Positions 17,644-26,537 of a stretch of DNA of 64,000 bases are shown piece after piece. How positions within the stretch are numbered: the stretch's first letter is position 1; each line of letters begins with the position of its first letter. The notes beneath the pieces were generated by a model, which did not search any database, was not told the DNA's origin, and saw only the letters and a list, made by a program, of their open reading frames with translations. A program made the translations under genes and the position numbers. Origin of the DNA: Saprospiraceae bacterium (GTDB taxonomy: Bacteria > Bacteroidota > Bacteroidia > Chitinophagales > Saprospiraceae). Location: the NCBI GenBank assembly GCA_016787525.1, contig JAEUUP010000047.1, positions 84,639 through 148,638 on the forward strand. The letters run 5' to 3'.

Positions 17644-19218
17644 TTATCCCTGCACTTTCAACATCGCTCGCACTTGCGTGGTCGCGCCATTTTGTAAACG
17701 TGCATAATAAACGCCTGTTGGCAACCCCTCAGTATTGAACCACACTTTGTAATCTCCTGCCAAATAATCGGCATTAATGGGCGTAGCAATCAAACGACCT
17801 TCTACATCAAAAACTTGAATCATCGTATGCCCCCCCTCAGTATGAAAGTGAATTGTCGTCCCAAAAGTGAACGGATTGGGGTAGTTTTCTATCAAAATCG
17901 TACCTTTTTGACCCAAATCAGTCGTCGGCGTAATACACGAAGGAGAGTTGACAATCCGTAAAGGTTGAAAATTTCGGAGCATAATGGTCTGCAACGTCGT
18001 CGAATCTACGCAAAACCAATCTTTTAGAACGGACGCATAAACCGACCGAAAATCATATTGCATCGGCACATTTGCGGAAATATCAGGGTTATGTTCAATC
18101 GTCGGATTGACACCCGTGAAGCCGCCAAAAAGACGTGAACCAAACAAAAACATCGGTCCTGATGTGCCGTGATCTGTTCCAAGACTTGCATTGGAACGAA
18201 TGCGGCGACCAAATTCTGAAAATGTCATGCCCAAAACACGGTCAGCCAATCCCAATTGTTCCAAATCACGTTGAAAAGCTGTTATAGCTGTCGAAAGCGT
18301 TGTTAATAAAGTAAAATGCCTGCCAGCCGTTACATCACCCGCCAAAATTTGGTCGGCGTGCGTATCAAAGCCATCCATAGAGACTGTATAAACGCGTGTT
18401 TTCAGCCCCCCTTTGATGAGTCTTGCGACCATTTTGAGTTGGTCGGCGAGTGGGTTCTGGCTTGGGTAAGTCGTCTTATTTTCGCCCCGATTGTAAGCTG
18501 CTTTGATAACCCCACCGTATTTAAATGTCTGTTGTGCGACTTGTCGAATGTGTGCCAACTGCCCCCCTGCGTACCCTGCAACATCGAATAAATCTGACTC
18601 ATCACCTATATCGTAAAATACCCCATCAGCCGAAACACTCATGCCCATCGGTGTTTGTACGCCTTGTAAAGTCAACGATACTTGCGCCCCGATTTGCAAA
18701 GCCAAAGGGTCTGTGACCGCAGTGTTCGGATAATTCGTTGGATAATTAGGGTATTCCGATTGCAAATAACGACCTATCCAACCCGAATATACATTCTCGG
18801 TTGACTCCGACGCACTCATCCAAATATCGGTTGACCGAAAATGTGAAAAAGTAGGTGTTGGATAACCCACGCCTTGAACGATGTGCATTTTGCCTTCGTC
18901 AAAAAGCTGCTTCATACCCTCCATCGCAGGATTAAAGGCTGTTTGGGTAATACCGTTCAACTGCAACAGTTTATTTTCGGGTATCAAAATATTGCTCCGC
19001 GCTGTCGCCAAATTGTCATATTGGTCAACAGGTACGACGCAATTTAATCCGTCATTGCCGCCAAACATTTGAATGATAACAAGTACGTGGTCGGTTTCGG
19101 TTGCCATTAAGCTATTGAGCCAAGGCGATGTGGCGAGGGTATTAACATTGTACCTGCCAAAAAAGGCTGGTAAAACTGCGCCTATGGAGGCTTTATGAAT
19201 GAAATCGCGTCTTTTCAT
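17644..19218 (-). CDS. DUF1501 protein with twin-arginine N-terminus and T9SS sorting domain
   Basis: 524 residues. The N-terminus MKRRDFIHKASIGAVLPAFF resembles a twin-arginine (Tat) signal, normal for DUF1501. The DUF1501 body includes IQMFGGNDGLNCVVPVDQYDNL and VLGMTFSEFGRRIRSNASLGTDHGTSGPMF (sulfatase/alkaline-phosphatase-like fold). Residues about 440-524 are a type IX secretion C-terminal domain (NYPNPFTFGTTIHFH, VFDVEGRLI, LPTGVYYARL), predicting surface export. The 10-mer occurs twice, both inside that sorting domain as Thr-Glu-Gly (17725, 17833). It lies 14 bases after the DUF1800 gene and is the last gene of a three-gene operon. Reaction unknown. Confidence 0.9.
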   Translation of the reverse strand: MKRRDFIHKASIGAVLPAFFGRYNVNTLATSPWLNSLMATETDHVLVIIQMFGGNDGLNCVVPVDQYDNLATARSNILIPENKLLQLNGITQTAFNPAMEGMKQLFDEGKMHIVQGVGYPTPTFSHFRSTDIWMSASESTENVYSGWIGRYLQSEYPNYPTNYPNTAVTDPLALQIGAQVSLTLQGVQTPMGMSVSADGVFYDIGDESDLFDVAGYAGGQLAHIRQVAQQTFKYGGVIKAAYNRGENKTTYPSQNPLADQLKMVARLIKGGLKTRVYTVSMDGFDTHADQILAGDVTAGRHFTLLTTLSTAITAFQRDLEQLGLADRVLGMTFSEFGRRIRSNASLGTDHGTSGPMFLFGSRLFGGFTGVNPTIEHNPDISANVPMQYDFRSVYASVLKDWFCVDSTTLQTIMLRNFQPLRIVNSPSCITPTTDLGQKGTILIENYPNPFTFGTTIHFHTEGGHTMIQVFDVEGRLIATPINADYLAGDYKVWFNTEGLPTGVYYARLQNGATTQVRAMLKVQG

Positions 19219-19232
19219 GTGAATAATATTTG

Positions 19233-20831
19233 CTACATCAAATGAAACTCAGGGCGCAAAATAATCGCCCGGAAAAATGCTTTCAATCGCGTTTCTACCA
19301 CTGATTTATTTGTTACTGAGGGGGTCGCAATATAAGCATCCCAAGCATCTGTCCAATAATGGTCGTCGGTTTGACCCGATAGTAAAATGTTCCGCAAGCG
19401 GTCTTTGAAAGTGGGTGATGTGGAAACGCTATAAAAGTGCATTAAAACATCGTTAATGAAGGACGTTATTTGACGCACTGAATCGTATTGTTTAGCGACT
19501 TCAATCACATCAATCTTGACCAAATTTGCGTCATTCAACATAATTTCGCCAAATTTGATGCGTTTGGGATATGTTTCAGAATCAATCCATATACGATAAT
19601 AATTGGGTTCTTGATAATAGGCACCCCAACCTGCCACATTGGGTAAATTGCCCACAGCTTGCCGTTGTGCGGCTGCGCCATAGTTTGTGTCTTCGTGAAA
19701 ACTGAGCCATACTTCATACGTCTTTTTAATGGAATCAAAGTCCATCAAGTCCATTTGCGGCAAAGAAACAGCACATTCGCGCGCCAAACCGACGACATAA
19801 TCAACTGGACTTTTAATAATCGCGCCTTTAAATGCTGTGTCAAAGAAATGAGCACTCGTAAAAAGAGCTTTCAAAACAGGCTTCAGTTCATAATTAGCAT
19901 TCCTGAAAATAAGAGCCAAAGGTTCAATGACATCGCGCTCGACCACCGTATCAATTTTATAATAGACAAAAAAACGATACAATTTCCGACATATAAATAA
20001 GGAAACCTCAGGTTGCTCAAAAATCATGGACAACAATTCGTCCAATTCTTTGGCCCCGTCTGCACCCAATTGACCATGAATAATACGGTTGTTATAAAAT
20101 GCAGAAAACTGTTTATCGCCTGTATCGTGGCGTGTTGGATTGAAAATAGCTTGAAAAGGAAAGCCTATGACTTGAGGTAAAATCTGAAAACCCGTCAAAA
20201 CTCGCGCTGCTGCCCGCACATCGTCTTCGGTGTATTTTGAGTTAGGGCCTTTGCCAAGCGTGAAAAGTTCTTGCAACTCACGTGCATAATTTTCATCGGG
20301 TGCGAGGACATTATTGGCACCACCATTGAGATAACGAAGCATCATTGGGTCGAGCGTTATGGTGCGAACGAACGTCTTAAAATTGCCAAGAGCATTGGTT
20401 CTCAGCGTTTTGTTGTTGATGTATCCCATAATTGCTGAACGTTCGTCCATGTCATTGGGAAAATGATTGTGCCAAAAAAGGGTCATTTTCTCCAAGATTG
20501 TCGCTTCTTGTTGTAGCATCAAACCATACCACCACGCCCTAAAAGATTGTGAACGGCGAAAATTGCTGCGTGCATTATCTTGCGTATCCACCCATGTTTT
20601 GCCTGGCAGCACTTCTGCATCAGTGTTATTGGCTGGATCATAATAATTCTTTACAGGTGGAAATGGTGTCAGTGATGCCGCAGAGGGTGACAGCAGCGCA
20701 TCTACTGTTTCAGTAAGCGTTTTATTGGAAAAAGCATCTATATCGCGCTTTTTCGCACCAAATGTTGTGCGTTTTAATAAATAGATAAGTTGTTCTTTGC
20801 CAAAAACGCCCGTGTAAGGTTGGAGTGACAT
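19233..20831 (-). CDS. DUF1800 family protein
   Basis: 532 residues from ATG 20831; an upstream in-frame ATG at 20870 adds 13 non-conserved residues and is not preferred. The family opening LIYLLKRTTFGAKKRDID, the block TLFWHNHFPND, and RELQELFTLG with the following DVRAAARVLTG are characteristic of DUF1800, which is nearly always paired with DUF1501 as here. No signal peptide is evident at either start, although the partner is predicted to be exported. It may act as a cytoplasmic chaperone or ride with the partner; this is inference. The 10-mer at 19314 encodes Pro-Ser-Val. Confidence 0.88.
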   Translation of the reverse strand: MSLQPYTGVFGKEQLIYLLKRTTFGAKKRDIDAFSNKTLTETVDALLSPSAASLTPFPPVKNYYDPANNTDAEVLPGKTWVDTQDNARSNFRRSQSFRAWWYGLMLQQEATILEKMTLFWHNHFPNDMDERSAIMGYINNKTLRTNALGNFKTFVRTITLDPMMLRYLNGGANNVLAPDENYARELQELFTLGKGPNSKYTEDDVRAAARVLTGFQILPQVIGFPFQAIFNPTRHDTGDKQFSAFYNNRIIHGQLGADGAKELDELLSMIFEQPEVSLFICRKLYRFFVYYKIDTVVERDVIEPLALIFRNANYELKPVLKALFTSAHFFDTAFKGAIIKSPVDYVVGLARECAVSLPQMDLMDFDSIKKTYEVWLSFHEDTNYGAAAQRQAVGNLPNVAGWGAYYQEPNYYRIWIDSETYPKRIKFGEIMLNDANLVKIDVIEVAKQYDSVRQITSFINDVLMHFYSVSTSPTFKDRLRNILLSGQTDDHYWTDAWDAYIATPSVTNKSVVETRLKAFFRAIILRPEFHLM

Positions 20832-20882
20832 TGGTTGTTTTTTGGTTTTATGAAAGTTAATAATGTACAAAAAACGATTTTA

Positions 20883-20892
20883 TACTGAGGGG
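20883..20892. repeat. Intergenic copy of the iterated 10-mer
   Basis: TACTGAGGGG with a seven-base G run, in the 85-base gap between the T9SS cargo gene and DUF1800. Confidence 0.9.
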
Positions 20893-20916
20893 GGGTAAAA
20901 CCTAAATGTCCGATAT

Positions 20917-22047
20917 CTATCTTTGAATGACCACCGTTTTTCGACCTAAAATCCGACCATATTTATCCGTCAAATACAACAAATACGCACCTTGCGATAA
21001 ACTCTGAACCGTCATTTTAGGCATAAAAGCCTGTTTTACAATCATTTTCCCTGTCATATCAACAAGGCAAACCGACACCACCTCAGGCAAAGCGATTTTT
21101 AGGTCTATCGTCAAAATATCGTGTGCTGGATTAGGGGAAATGGTTATTTGGTCGTCCAATGGCGCAATTTCTTGGACAGGTACTCGTGAGTCGAATTTGT
21201 ATTGAATACTTTCAATATTGTTCAACGAATCTGTTTCGACAATTGCAATCGGCTCTTTTGAGATGTTGCTCCAATAATACGTGAAAAATTGTTCATTCCG
21301 AAAAGGCTCGTTTAAGCCCGTTACCACCAATGTCGTCACGTCCAACCAAACGCCTAAAAGATTAAATTTAACAATCGTTTTGGGTTGCCGAAACACATGT
21401 CGCCGTTCGCGTAAAACTGGAAAATCACCCATCGGCAACCGCATGATGCCCCAAGCATCTACTGTATCTATCCGTCTAATATCGTAAACCAATCGCCCCG
21501 AATCAGGCGTTAGAAAGGGCAATTGCCGCAACAACGAATCGGGTGCAGCACTCGCTGGAAATTCTGTCACAGCACCTCCTTTTGTCTGAAAACTTTCGCC
21601 CATTTTCATCGGCGCACGGCGTTCTGTTAGCGGCGTATGCGATACAGCATGCCATTTGACAAAATAACCTTGATAAGAAAGACCCCGATAGCCTAATAGT
21701 TCAAAAATCGAATCAGTGCGCCGATAAATAGACACTTGTTTCGTCGAATCATAAGGGTTCATTAGATTGGCGGTTGGAAACAACCTACGTGTTGTCGTGT
21801 CCGATACAGTAATAAATCTTTGTGTATCAATCGCTTGCGCTTGTAGTGAGCGATAGTCCCAAATTTGGTTGCCACCACTGGGTGTTATGCTGATATTGGT
21901 AGTTGTTGAACGTTTTGCGGAAGCCATCAAGAGTTGGTCACCAATCTGTGGGAAAAAAGCATGGGTGACAATGTGTTGGGCAAACACCTCTTCTATCGAG
22001 TAGGAAGTGCAAAATAAGATAATTGGAAATAGAAGGTTTTTCATCAA
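20917..22047 (-). CDS. Secreted protein with T9SS C-terminal sorting domain
   Basis: 376 residues with a signal peptide (MMKNLLFPIILFCTSY, cleavage likely after VFAQ). Residues about 300-376 form a type A T9SS sorting domain (ISPNPAHDILTIDL, VSVCLVDMTGKMIVKQ, LSQGAYLLYLTDKYG), so it should cross the outer membrane and be anchored or released at the surface. The intervening region is beta-rich and not recognised. First gene of a probable operon with DUF1800 and DUF1501. It has a strong reverse-strand -7 box (TAATTTTG) at 22081-22088, 34 bases before the ATG. No copy of the 10-mer within the gene. Confidence 0.85.
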   Translation of the reverse strand: MMKNLLFPIILFCTSYSIEEVFAQHIVTHAFFPQIGDQLLMASAKRSTTTNISITPSGGNQIWDYRSLQAQAIDTQRFITVSDTTTRRLFPTANLMNPYDSTKQVSIYRRTDSIFELLGYRGLSYQGYFVKWHAVSHTPLTERRAPMKMGESFQTKGGAVTEFPASAAPDSLLRQLPFLTPDSGRLVYDIRRIDTVDAWGIMRLPMGDFPVLRERRHVFRQPKTIVKFNLLGVWLDVTTLVVTGLNEPFRNEQFFTYYWSNISKEPIAIVETDSLNNIESIQYKFDSRVPVQEIAPLDDQITISPNPAHDILTIDLKIALPEVVSVCLVDMTGKMIVKQAFMPKMTVQSLSQGAYLLYLTDKYGRILGRKTVVIQR

Positions 22048-22080
22048 TGAGTTTTATAATTGTTGCATCAGACAGTCTTG

Positions 22081-22088
22081 CAAAATTA
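22081..22088 (-). promoter_or_regulatory. Candidate -7 promoter box for the T9SS/DUF1800/DUF1501 operon
   Basis: Reverse strand TAATTTTG, matching TAnnTTTG, 34 bases upstream of the ATG at 22047. Confidence 0.5.
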
Positions 22089-22248
22089 GATTTTTTTCCA
22101 ATAGTTTAATATTTTATTATGTTGAACTGTTGTTATTTTTAAAGATGTTTCCTTTGGGAAGGTGTATAAAAACAACAAATTAGCCTTTTAAATTTGAACA
22201 TTTGGCTTTTTCCCTCTGCAAATCGTGTGTGAATTAGCAAGAAGGCTC

Positions 22249-22256
22249 TAAATTTG
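22249..22256 (+). promoter_or_regulatory. Candidate -7 promoter box for the hybrid regulator
   Basis: TAAATTTG, matching TAnnTTTG, 82 bases upstream of the ATG at 22338. No clear -33 element. Confidence 0.4.
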
Positions 22257-22337
22257 CCCATTAGAGGTGAAAAATATTATTGAACAAAACTTATTGTCGC
22301 GGTACAATCTACAACAAGACCGCTATATAATAATCAA

Positions 22338-25300
22338 ATGACAATCAAACGACTAAAAGAAAATTACACTCAACACTTACGACAACTCTTTATAGCTTGG
22401 TGGATACTGAGGGGGTGCTTCAGCGGCTTGGCACAGACAACCATTCCTAATCATTTCTTGGTGTACAAAATGAGCAATGGTTTGCCCGGCAATATCATTT
22501 ATGGTATCGCGACGGATGCAGATGGTTTTGTGTGGGTGAGTACCAATCATGGTATCGCACGTTACGATGGGCAACGGTTTGTCTTAACAAGGGACATAAA
22601 TGGGCTTTCGACAATACCTCAGACGCTCAGAAGTGTCGTTTTTGCAGACAGTCATAACCACTTGTGGGTGGGCGTTTACAATGAAGGAATTTATTGTATT
22701 GATTTAAAAACATATAAAGTCCGTTTTATCAATAAAGACTACATAGATATTAACATGGGCTTTAACCCCAGTTTTACAGAAGATAAAGAAGGTAATGTCT
22801 GGTTTTACAACTCAAAAGGTCTCATCAAATGGCAACACAAAGAGAGTAAATTTTCTTTTTTTGACTTTTCTGAACACTTTAACAACAGAATTCTCCGCAT
22901 CTGCAACAGTGGACAGGGCTTTCTGTGGGTAGGCACATCGGGCGGGGTTTATCGGTTCGATGCGGAAAAGAATATTTATGAACGAGAACAAGGCTTAAAC
23001 AACTTAGATTCCAGAACAGCAGCCTTAGCTACCGATGACTCAGGAAACCTTTGGTTGTCTAATTGGTATAGTAAGGAGTCAGGTATAGTTTGTTATGACC
23101 CAAATCAGCGTCAAATCCTGCATAAAATCAATAAACAAATGATTGCGCCAAATGCCAGTACCGATGCACACGATATTATTCCTTTGGGCAAAATCATTTT
23201 AATTGCTACCAATTCAAGTGGTTTGATAACTTTTGATACTGAAAGCAAGGGGTTTAATATGTATTTGCCCGAGCCTAAGAACCCTCTCAGTATTCAATCA
23301 GAAACAGCGATTTGCGCTAAGAAAGATAAGCAAGGCAATCTATGGGTCGGCACAACCAACGGTTTACATCTACAACAAGCTCATCGGAAAGAGGTCGTTT
23401 CATTGGTGCATAATCCTTTTATTAGCAATAGTTTGATTTCAAATCTTGGTACTTCCGTTTTTAATTTAGATGATAGAAAGGTTATCTTAGGTACGCTTTC
23501 GGGCATGAGTATCTATGACCGAATGGACAAGACCTTTAAAAATATCAACCTGCCTTTGTACAACGGCAACAACTACAACAACAATATCAATGCTATTGCA
23601 GCTGGTGAGGTGGGTAGTTTTTGGGTCGGCACATGGTCGGGTCTTTTTCGGTTGGATAAAAACTCGGGGAGTATTTTGGAATACTATATCACCTTCAGAA
23701 ATGCAGGAGAAAACCACCCCGAATCGGTCAAGCGTATGGATATACACGCTATAAAAGAGCTTTTAAGAGATAAAAAAGACAATGTATGGTTTATCAATCA
23801 AGATTTGAAGCTGGGCAAAATGACGGGCACGCCCTCCAATCGTTCGTTTGAAATATCTGAGACACTCATGCAAGACAACGACGATAAAAATGATTTGTCC
23901 AATTGTTTGTTAGAATGGGGCGGTTATTTATACATCGGTACTGAAAACGGACTTGTCCAATATGATTACAACACGCAGTCATTTCAATTGCTCCCAATCG
24001 CATTTCGGGAGGAAAAAGACAATATTTCTATTACCAGTCTCGAATCCTCTAATGGTTTTTTAATGGCTATTGTCAACGGAAAACCTTATACCATCAATGT
24101 GTCAAAACAAGAGGCTGTGCCTTTGTTGATATTGAAAAGCAACGAAAAATATACTAAAATCATACAAGATACTGAGGGGGGGATATGGCTGCTTACAGAA
24201 AACGGTATCCTGCGAACAAATAGCACAGGTAGCTCCTCGTTTTTCTATGATTCTAAACACTATCTGAGTGATAATACTTTCCAATGGGGTGGCGAGTATC
24301 GCATAGACAAAGATGCGGATGGCAACCTTTATTTTGGTGGGTCAAAAGGTTTTACGGTTATTCAACCACAAAAAATGCAGTATCATGCGCCTCAACCCGA
24401 TGTAAAAATCACTTCTATCAAGTACAACAATCAGCCTATCGAACTGGGGGAAGCGATACACTTGATTTCAGCTATTAGCCTGCCTTACGCACAACGAAGT
24501 TTTACGTTGGAGTTTACAGCATTGGGTTCTTCAATTCCAGCATTGAATCAATTTGCATATCGTTTCAATGATGGGCAATGGGTCAATTTGGGTTATCAAA
24601 GCAATGTCAATTTCAGCAATCTCGAACCAGGCACTTACCACTTGCAAGTAAAAGCGGCGAATAGCGATGGTATATGGAATGAAGAAGGTGCAAGACTTAC
24701 AATAACAATTCAACCGCCTTGGTATCGTTCTTGGTTGGCTTGGTTGGTCTATTTAGGTGCTTTAAGTTATGGCATTTATCAGTATTACTTGTATCAACTA
24801 AAACGTAGAATGGAGCAATCCGAAACGCAGCGATTGAAAGAGTTAGATACTATCAAAACCCGTTTCTACGCCAACGTTTCACACGAATTGCGCACTCCCT
24901 TGACCTTGCTCTTAGCCCCCCTCAGTACTGTTTTGAAAAATGGGAAACTCGACAACCGCGATTTTACTTTGGTGCGATTGGCACGACAAAATGCACAAAG
25001 TTTGTTGAAATTGGTGAATGAAATATTGGATTTGAACAAACTCGAAGCCAAGAAATTAGAATTGAAAGAAGAAAAAACAGTGGTTTACAATCTGATTCGG
25101 CGTATTGCTGCTGGCTTTGAGTCGGCAGCGGAGGTACAACACATTCATTTTATCTTCGATTATCGCGCCGATAGCTATTTGCAATTGAGTTTAGACACCA
25201 ATAAGTTTGAAAAAATACTCAATAACCTGTTGTCCAATGCTTGTAAGTTTACCAAAGCCAATGGTACAATTACCTTGACTGTAACAGAAGAACAAATCAC

Positions 25301-26447
25301 CTTGAAAATATCGGTTGCTGATACAGGACGTGGTATTCACCCCGATGATTTGCCGCATATTTTCAACCGTTTTTACCAATCCAATCAGGCCGATGCTTTG
25401 ACCGAAGGCGGTACAGGCATCGGATTGTCACTTTCGATGGAGTTGGCAAAACTCATGGGCGGGCAATTGACAGTACAGAGTACGCTGGGCGAAGGTTCTG
25501 TTTTTACATTTGACCTACCCAAAAAAGAGGTTTTAGGAACAGTAACAGATGCAGCAGAAATTATCAATAATCAAAATAGTGCAATCGAAGAGGAGCATTT
25601 GGACATGCAATTGACCCCCTCAGTATTTCTACCTAAAACGATCGAGAACGGCGAACGAAAAACAGTCTTGATTGTCGAGGACAACCAAAGTTTGCGCGAC
25701 TATTTGACTTTGATTTTAGAGCCATACTACACCGTCTTAAAAGCAGAAAATGGACAAGTTGCTTTGACTATTTTAGAAAAAGGTGTGAACCCAAATTTGA
25801 TTTTATCGGATGTGATGATGCCTATGATGGATGGTTTTCAACTCTTATCTTATCTAAAAACCAACCCAACATTCAGCCTGATACCTGTCGTGATGCTCAC
25901 GGCGAGAGCTGAATTGCAAGACAAACTCAAAGCCTTACGCATTGGTGTAGATGATTATTTGATAAAACCATTTGAGGAAGAAGAACTTCTCGTGCGTATT
26001 GAAAATCTTTTGAAAAATGCACAAAACCGAGAAGTCATGCAGCAAGAAAATCTCAGCGTGACAACACTGGAAGCCACCGAAACCGACAATCCGACATCCG
26101 ATACACTTAGTCCCCCCCTCAGTATAGATGATTTAAAATGGCTGTCTGAGTTGGAAAATATGGTGCGCGACAATATCAGTGACTACAATTTGTCAACTGA
26201 CCGCATGGCGGAGATGTTGTTCGTTAGCCGTGCTCAGTTTTACCGCCGCGTGCGTATGCTCACAGGTCTGACACCCATCGAATACCTCCAAGAAGTGCGT
26301 TTCAATCACGCCCGCTACCTACTCGAACAACGCACAGTGAGCAGCGTGAAAGCGGCAGCTGCGGCAGTTGGTATGCGCCAAGTGCAGAACTTCTCTCAAC
26401 ATTTTAAAGAACGGTTTGGCAAGTCGCCTTCTGAGTATTTGAGTTAA
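22338..26447 (+). CDS. Hybrid two-component system sensor/regulator (HTCS)
   Basis: 1369 residues carrying a whole signalling pathway. An N-terminal membrane/signal segment is followed by a periplasmic Reg_prop beta-propeller (about residues 40-690, repeated blocks such as GFVWVSTNHGIARYDG and GNVWFYNSKGLIKW), a Y_Y_Y domain (about 700-795), and a transmembrane helix (about 800-822). In the cytoplasm come HisKA with phospho-acceptor His849 in SHELRTPL, HATPase (NNLLSNACKFT, DTGRGI, GTGIGLS), a receiver domain with Asp1158 in LSDVMMPMMDG, and an AraC-type helix-turn-helix at the C-terminus. Bacteroidetes HTCS proteins usually sense glycans and switch on neighbouring utilisation genes, but no susCD pair is present; the nearest gene is an M36 peptidase. 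The 10-mer occurs five times. Confidence 0.95.
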   Translation: MTIKRLKENYTQHLRQLFIAWWILRGCFSGLAQTTIPNHFLVYKMSNGLPGNIIYGIATDADGFVWVSTNHGIARYDGQRFVLTRDINGLSTIPQTLRSVVFADSHNHLWVGVYNEGIYCIDLKTYKVRFINKDYIDINMGFNPSFTEDKEGNVWFYNSKGLIKWQHKESKFSFFDFSEHFNNRILRICNSGQGFLWVGTSGGVYRFDAEKNIYEREQGLNNLDSRTAALATDDSGNLWLSNWYSKESGIVCYDPNQRQILHKINKQMIAPNASTDAHDIIPLGKIILIATNSSGLITFDTESKGFNMYLPEPKNPLSIQSETAICAKKDKQGNLWVGTTNGLHLQQAHRKEVVSLVHNPFISNSLISNLGTSVFNLDDRKVILGTLSGMSIYDRMDKTFKNINLPLYNGNNYNNNINAIAAGEVGSFWVGTWSGLFRLDKNSGSILEYYITFRNAGENHPESVKRMDIHAIKELLRDKKDNVWFINQDLKLGKMTGTPSNRSFEISETLMQDNDDKNDLSNCLLEWGGYLYIGTENGLVQYDYNTQSFQLLPIAFREEKDNISITSLESSNGFLMAIVNGKPYTINVSKQEAVPLLILKSNEKYTKIIQDTEGGIWLLTENGILRTNSTGSSSFFYDSKHYLSDNTFQWGGEYRIDKDADGNLYFGGSKGFTVIQPQKMQYHAPQPDVKITSIKYNNQPIELGEAIHLISAISLPYAQRSFTLEFTALGSSIPALNQFAYRFNDGQWVNLGYQSNVNFSNLEPGTYHLQVKAANSDGIWNEEGARLTITIQPPWYRSWLAWLVYLGALSYGIYQYYLYQLKRRMEQSETQRLKELDTIKTRFYANVSHELRTPLTLLLAPLSTVLKNGKLDNRDFTLVRLARQNAQSLLKLVNEILDLNKLEAKKLELKEEKTVVYNLIRRIAAGFESAAEVQHIHFIFDYRADSYLQLSLDTNKFEKILNNLLSNACKFTKANGTITLTVTEEQITLKISVADTGRGIHPDDLPHIFNRFYQSNQADALTEGGTGIGLSLSMELAKLMGGQLTVQSTLGEGSVFTFDLPKKEVLGTVTDAAEIINNQNSAIEEEHLDMQLTPSVFLPKTIENGERKTVLIVEDNQSLRDYLTLILEPYYTVLKAENGQVALTILEKGVNPNLILSDVMMPMMDGFQLLSYLKTNPTFSLIPVVMLTARAELQDKLKALRIGVDDYLIKPFEEEELLVRIENLLKNAQNREVMQQENLSVTTLEATETDNPTSDTLSPPLSIDDLKWLSELENMVRDNISDYNLSTDRMAEMLFVSRAQFYRRVRMLTGLTPIEYLQEVRFNHARYLLEQRTVSSVKAAAAAVGMRQVQNFSQHFKERFGKSPSEYLS

Positions 26448-26451
26448 AGAG

Positions 26452-26490
26452 CGGCAGCGAGGCTTTTGAGCAGCGAAGCTGCCGTTTTGT
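26452..26490 (+). terminator. Terminator after the hybrid regulator
   Basis: Stem CGGCAGC (26452-26458) with GCTGCCG (26478-26484), further inner pairing, followed by TTTTGT, immediately after the stop codon. Confidence 0.65.
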
Positions 26491-26537
26491 ATCTGAAAAA
26501 TTACCGAAGTATTGAAATTCTAATAGATTTAACAAAA

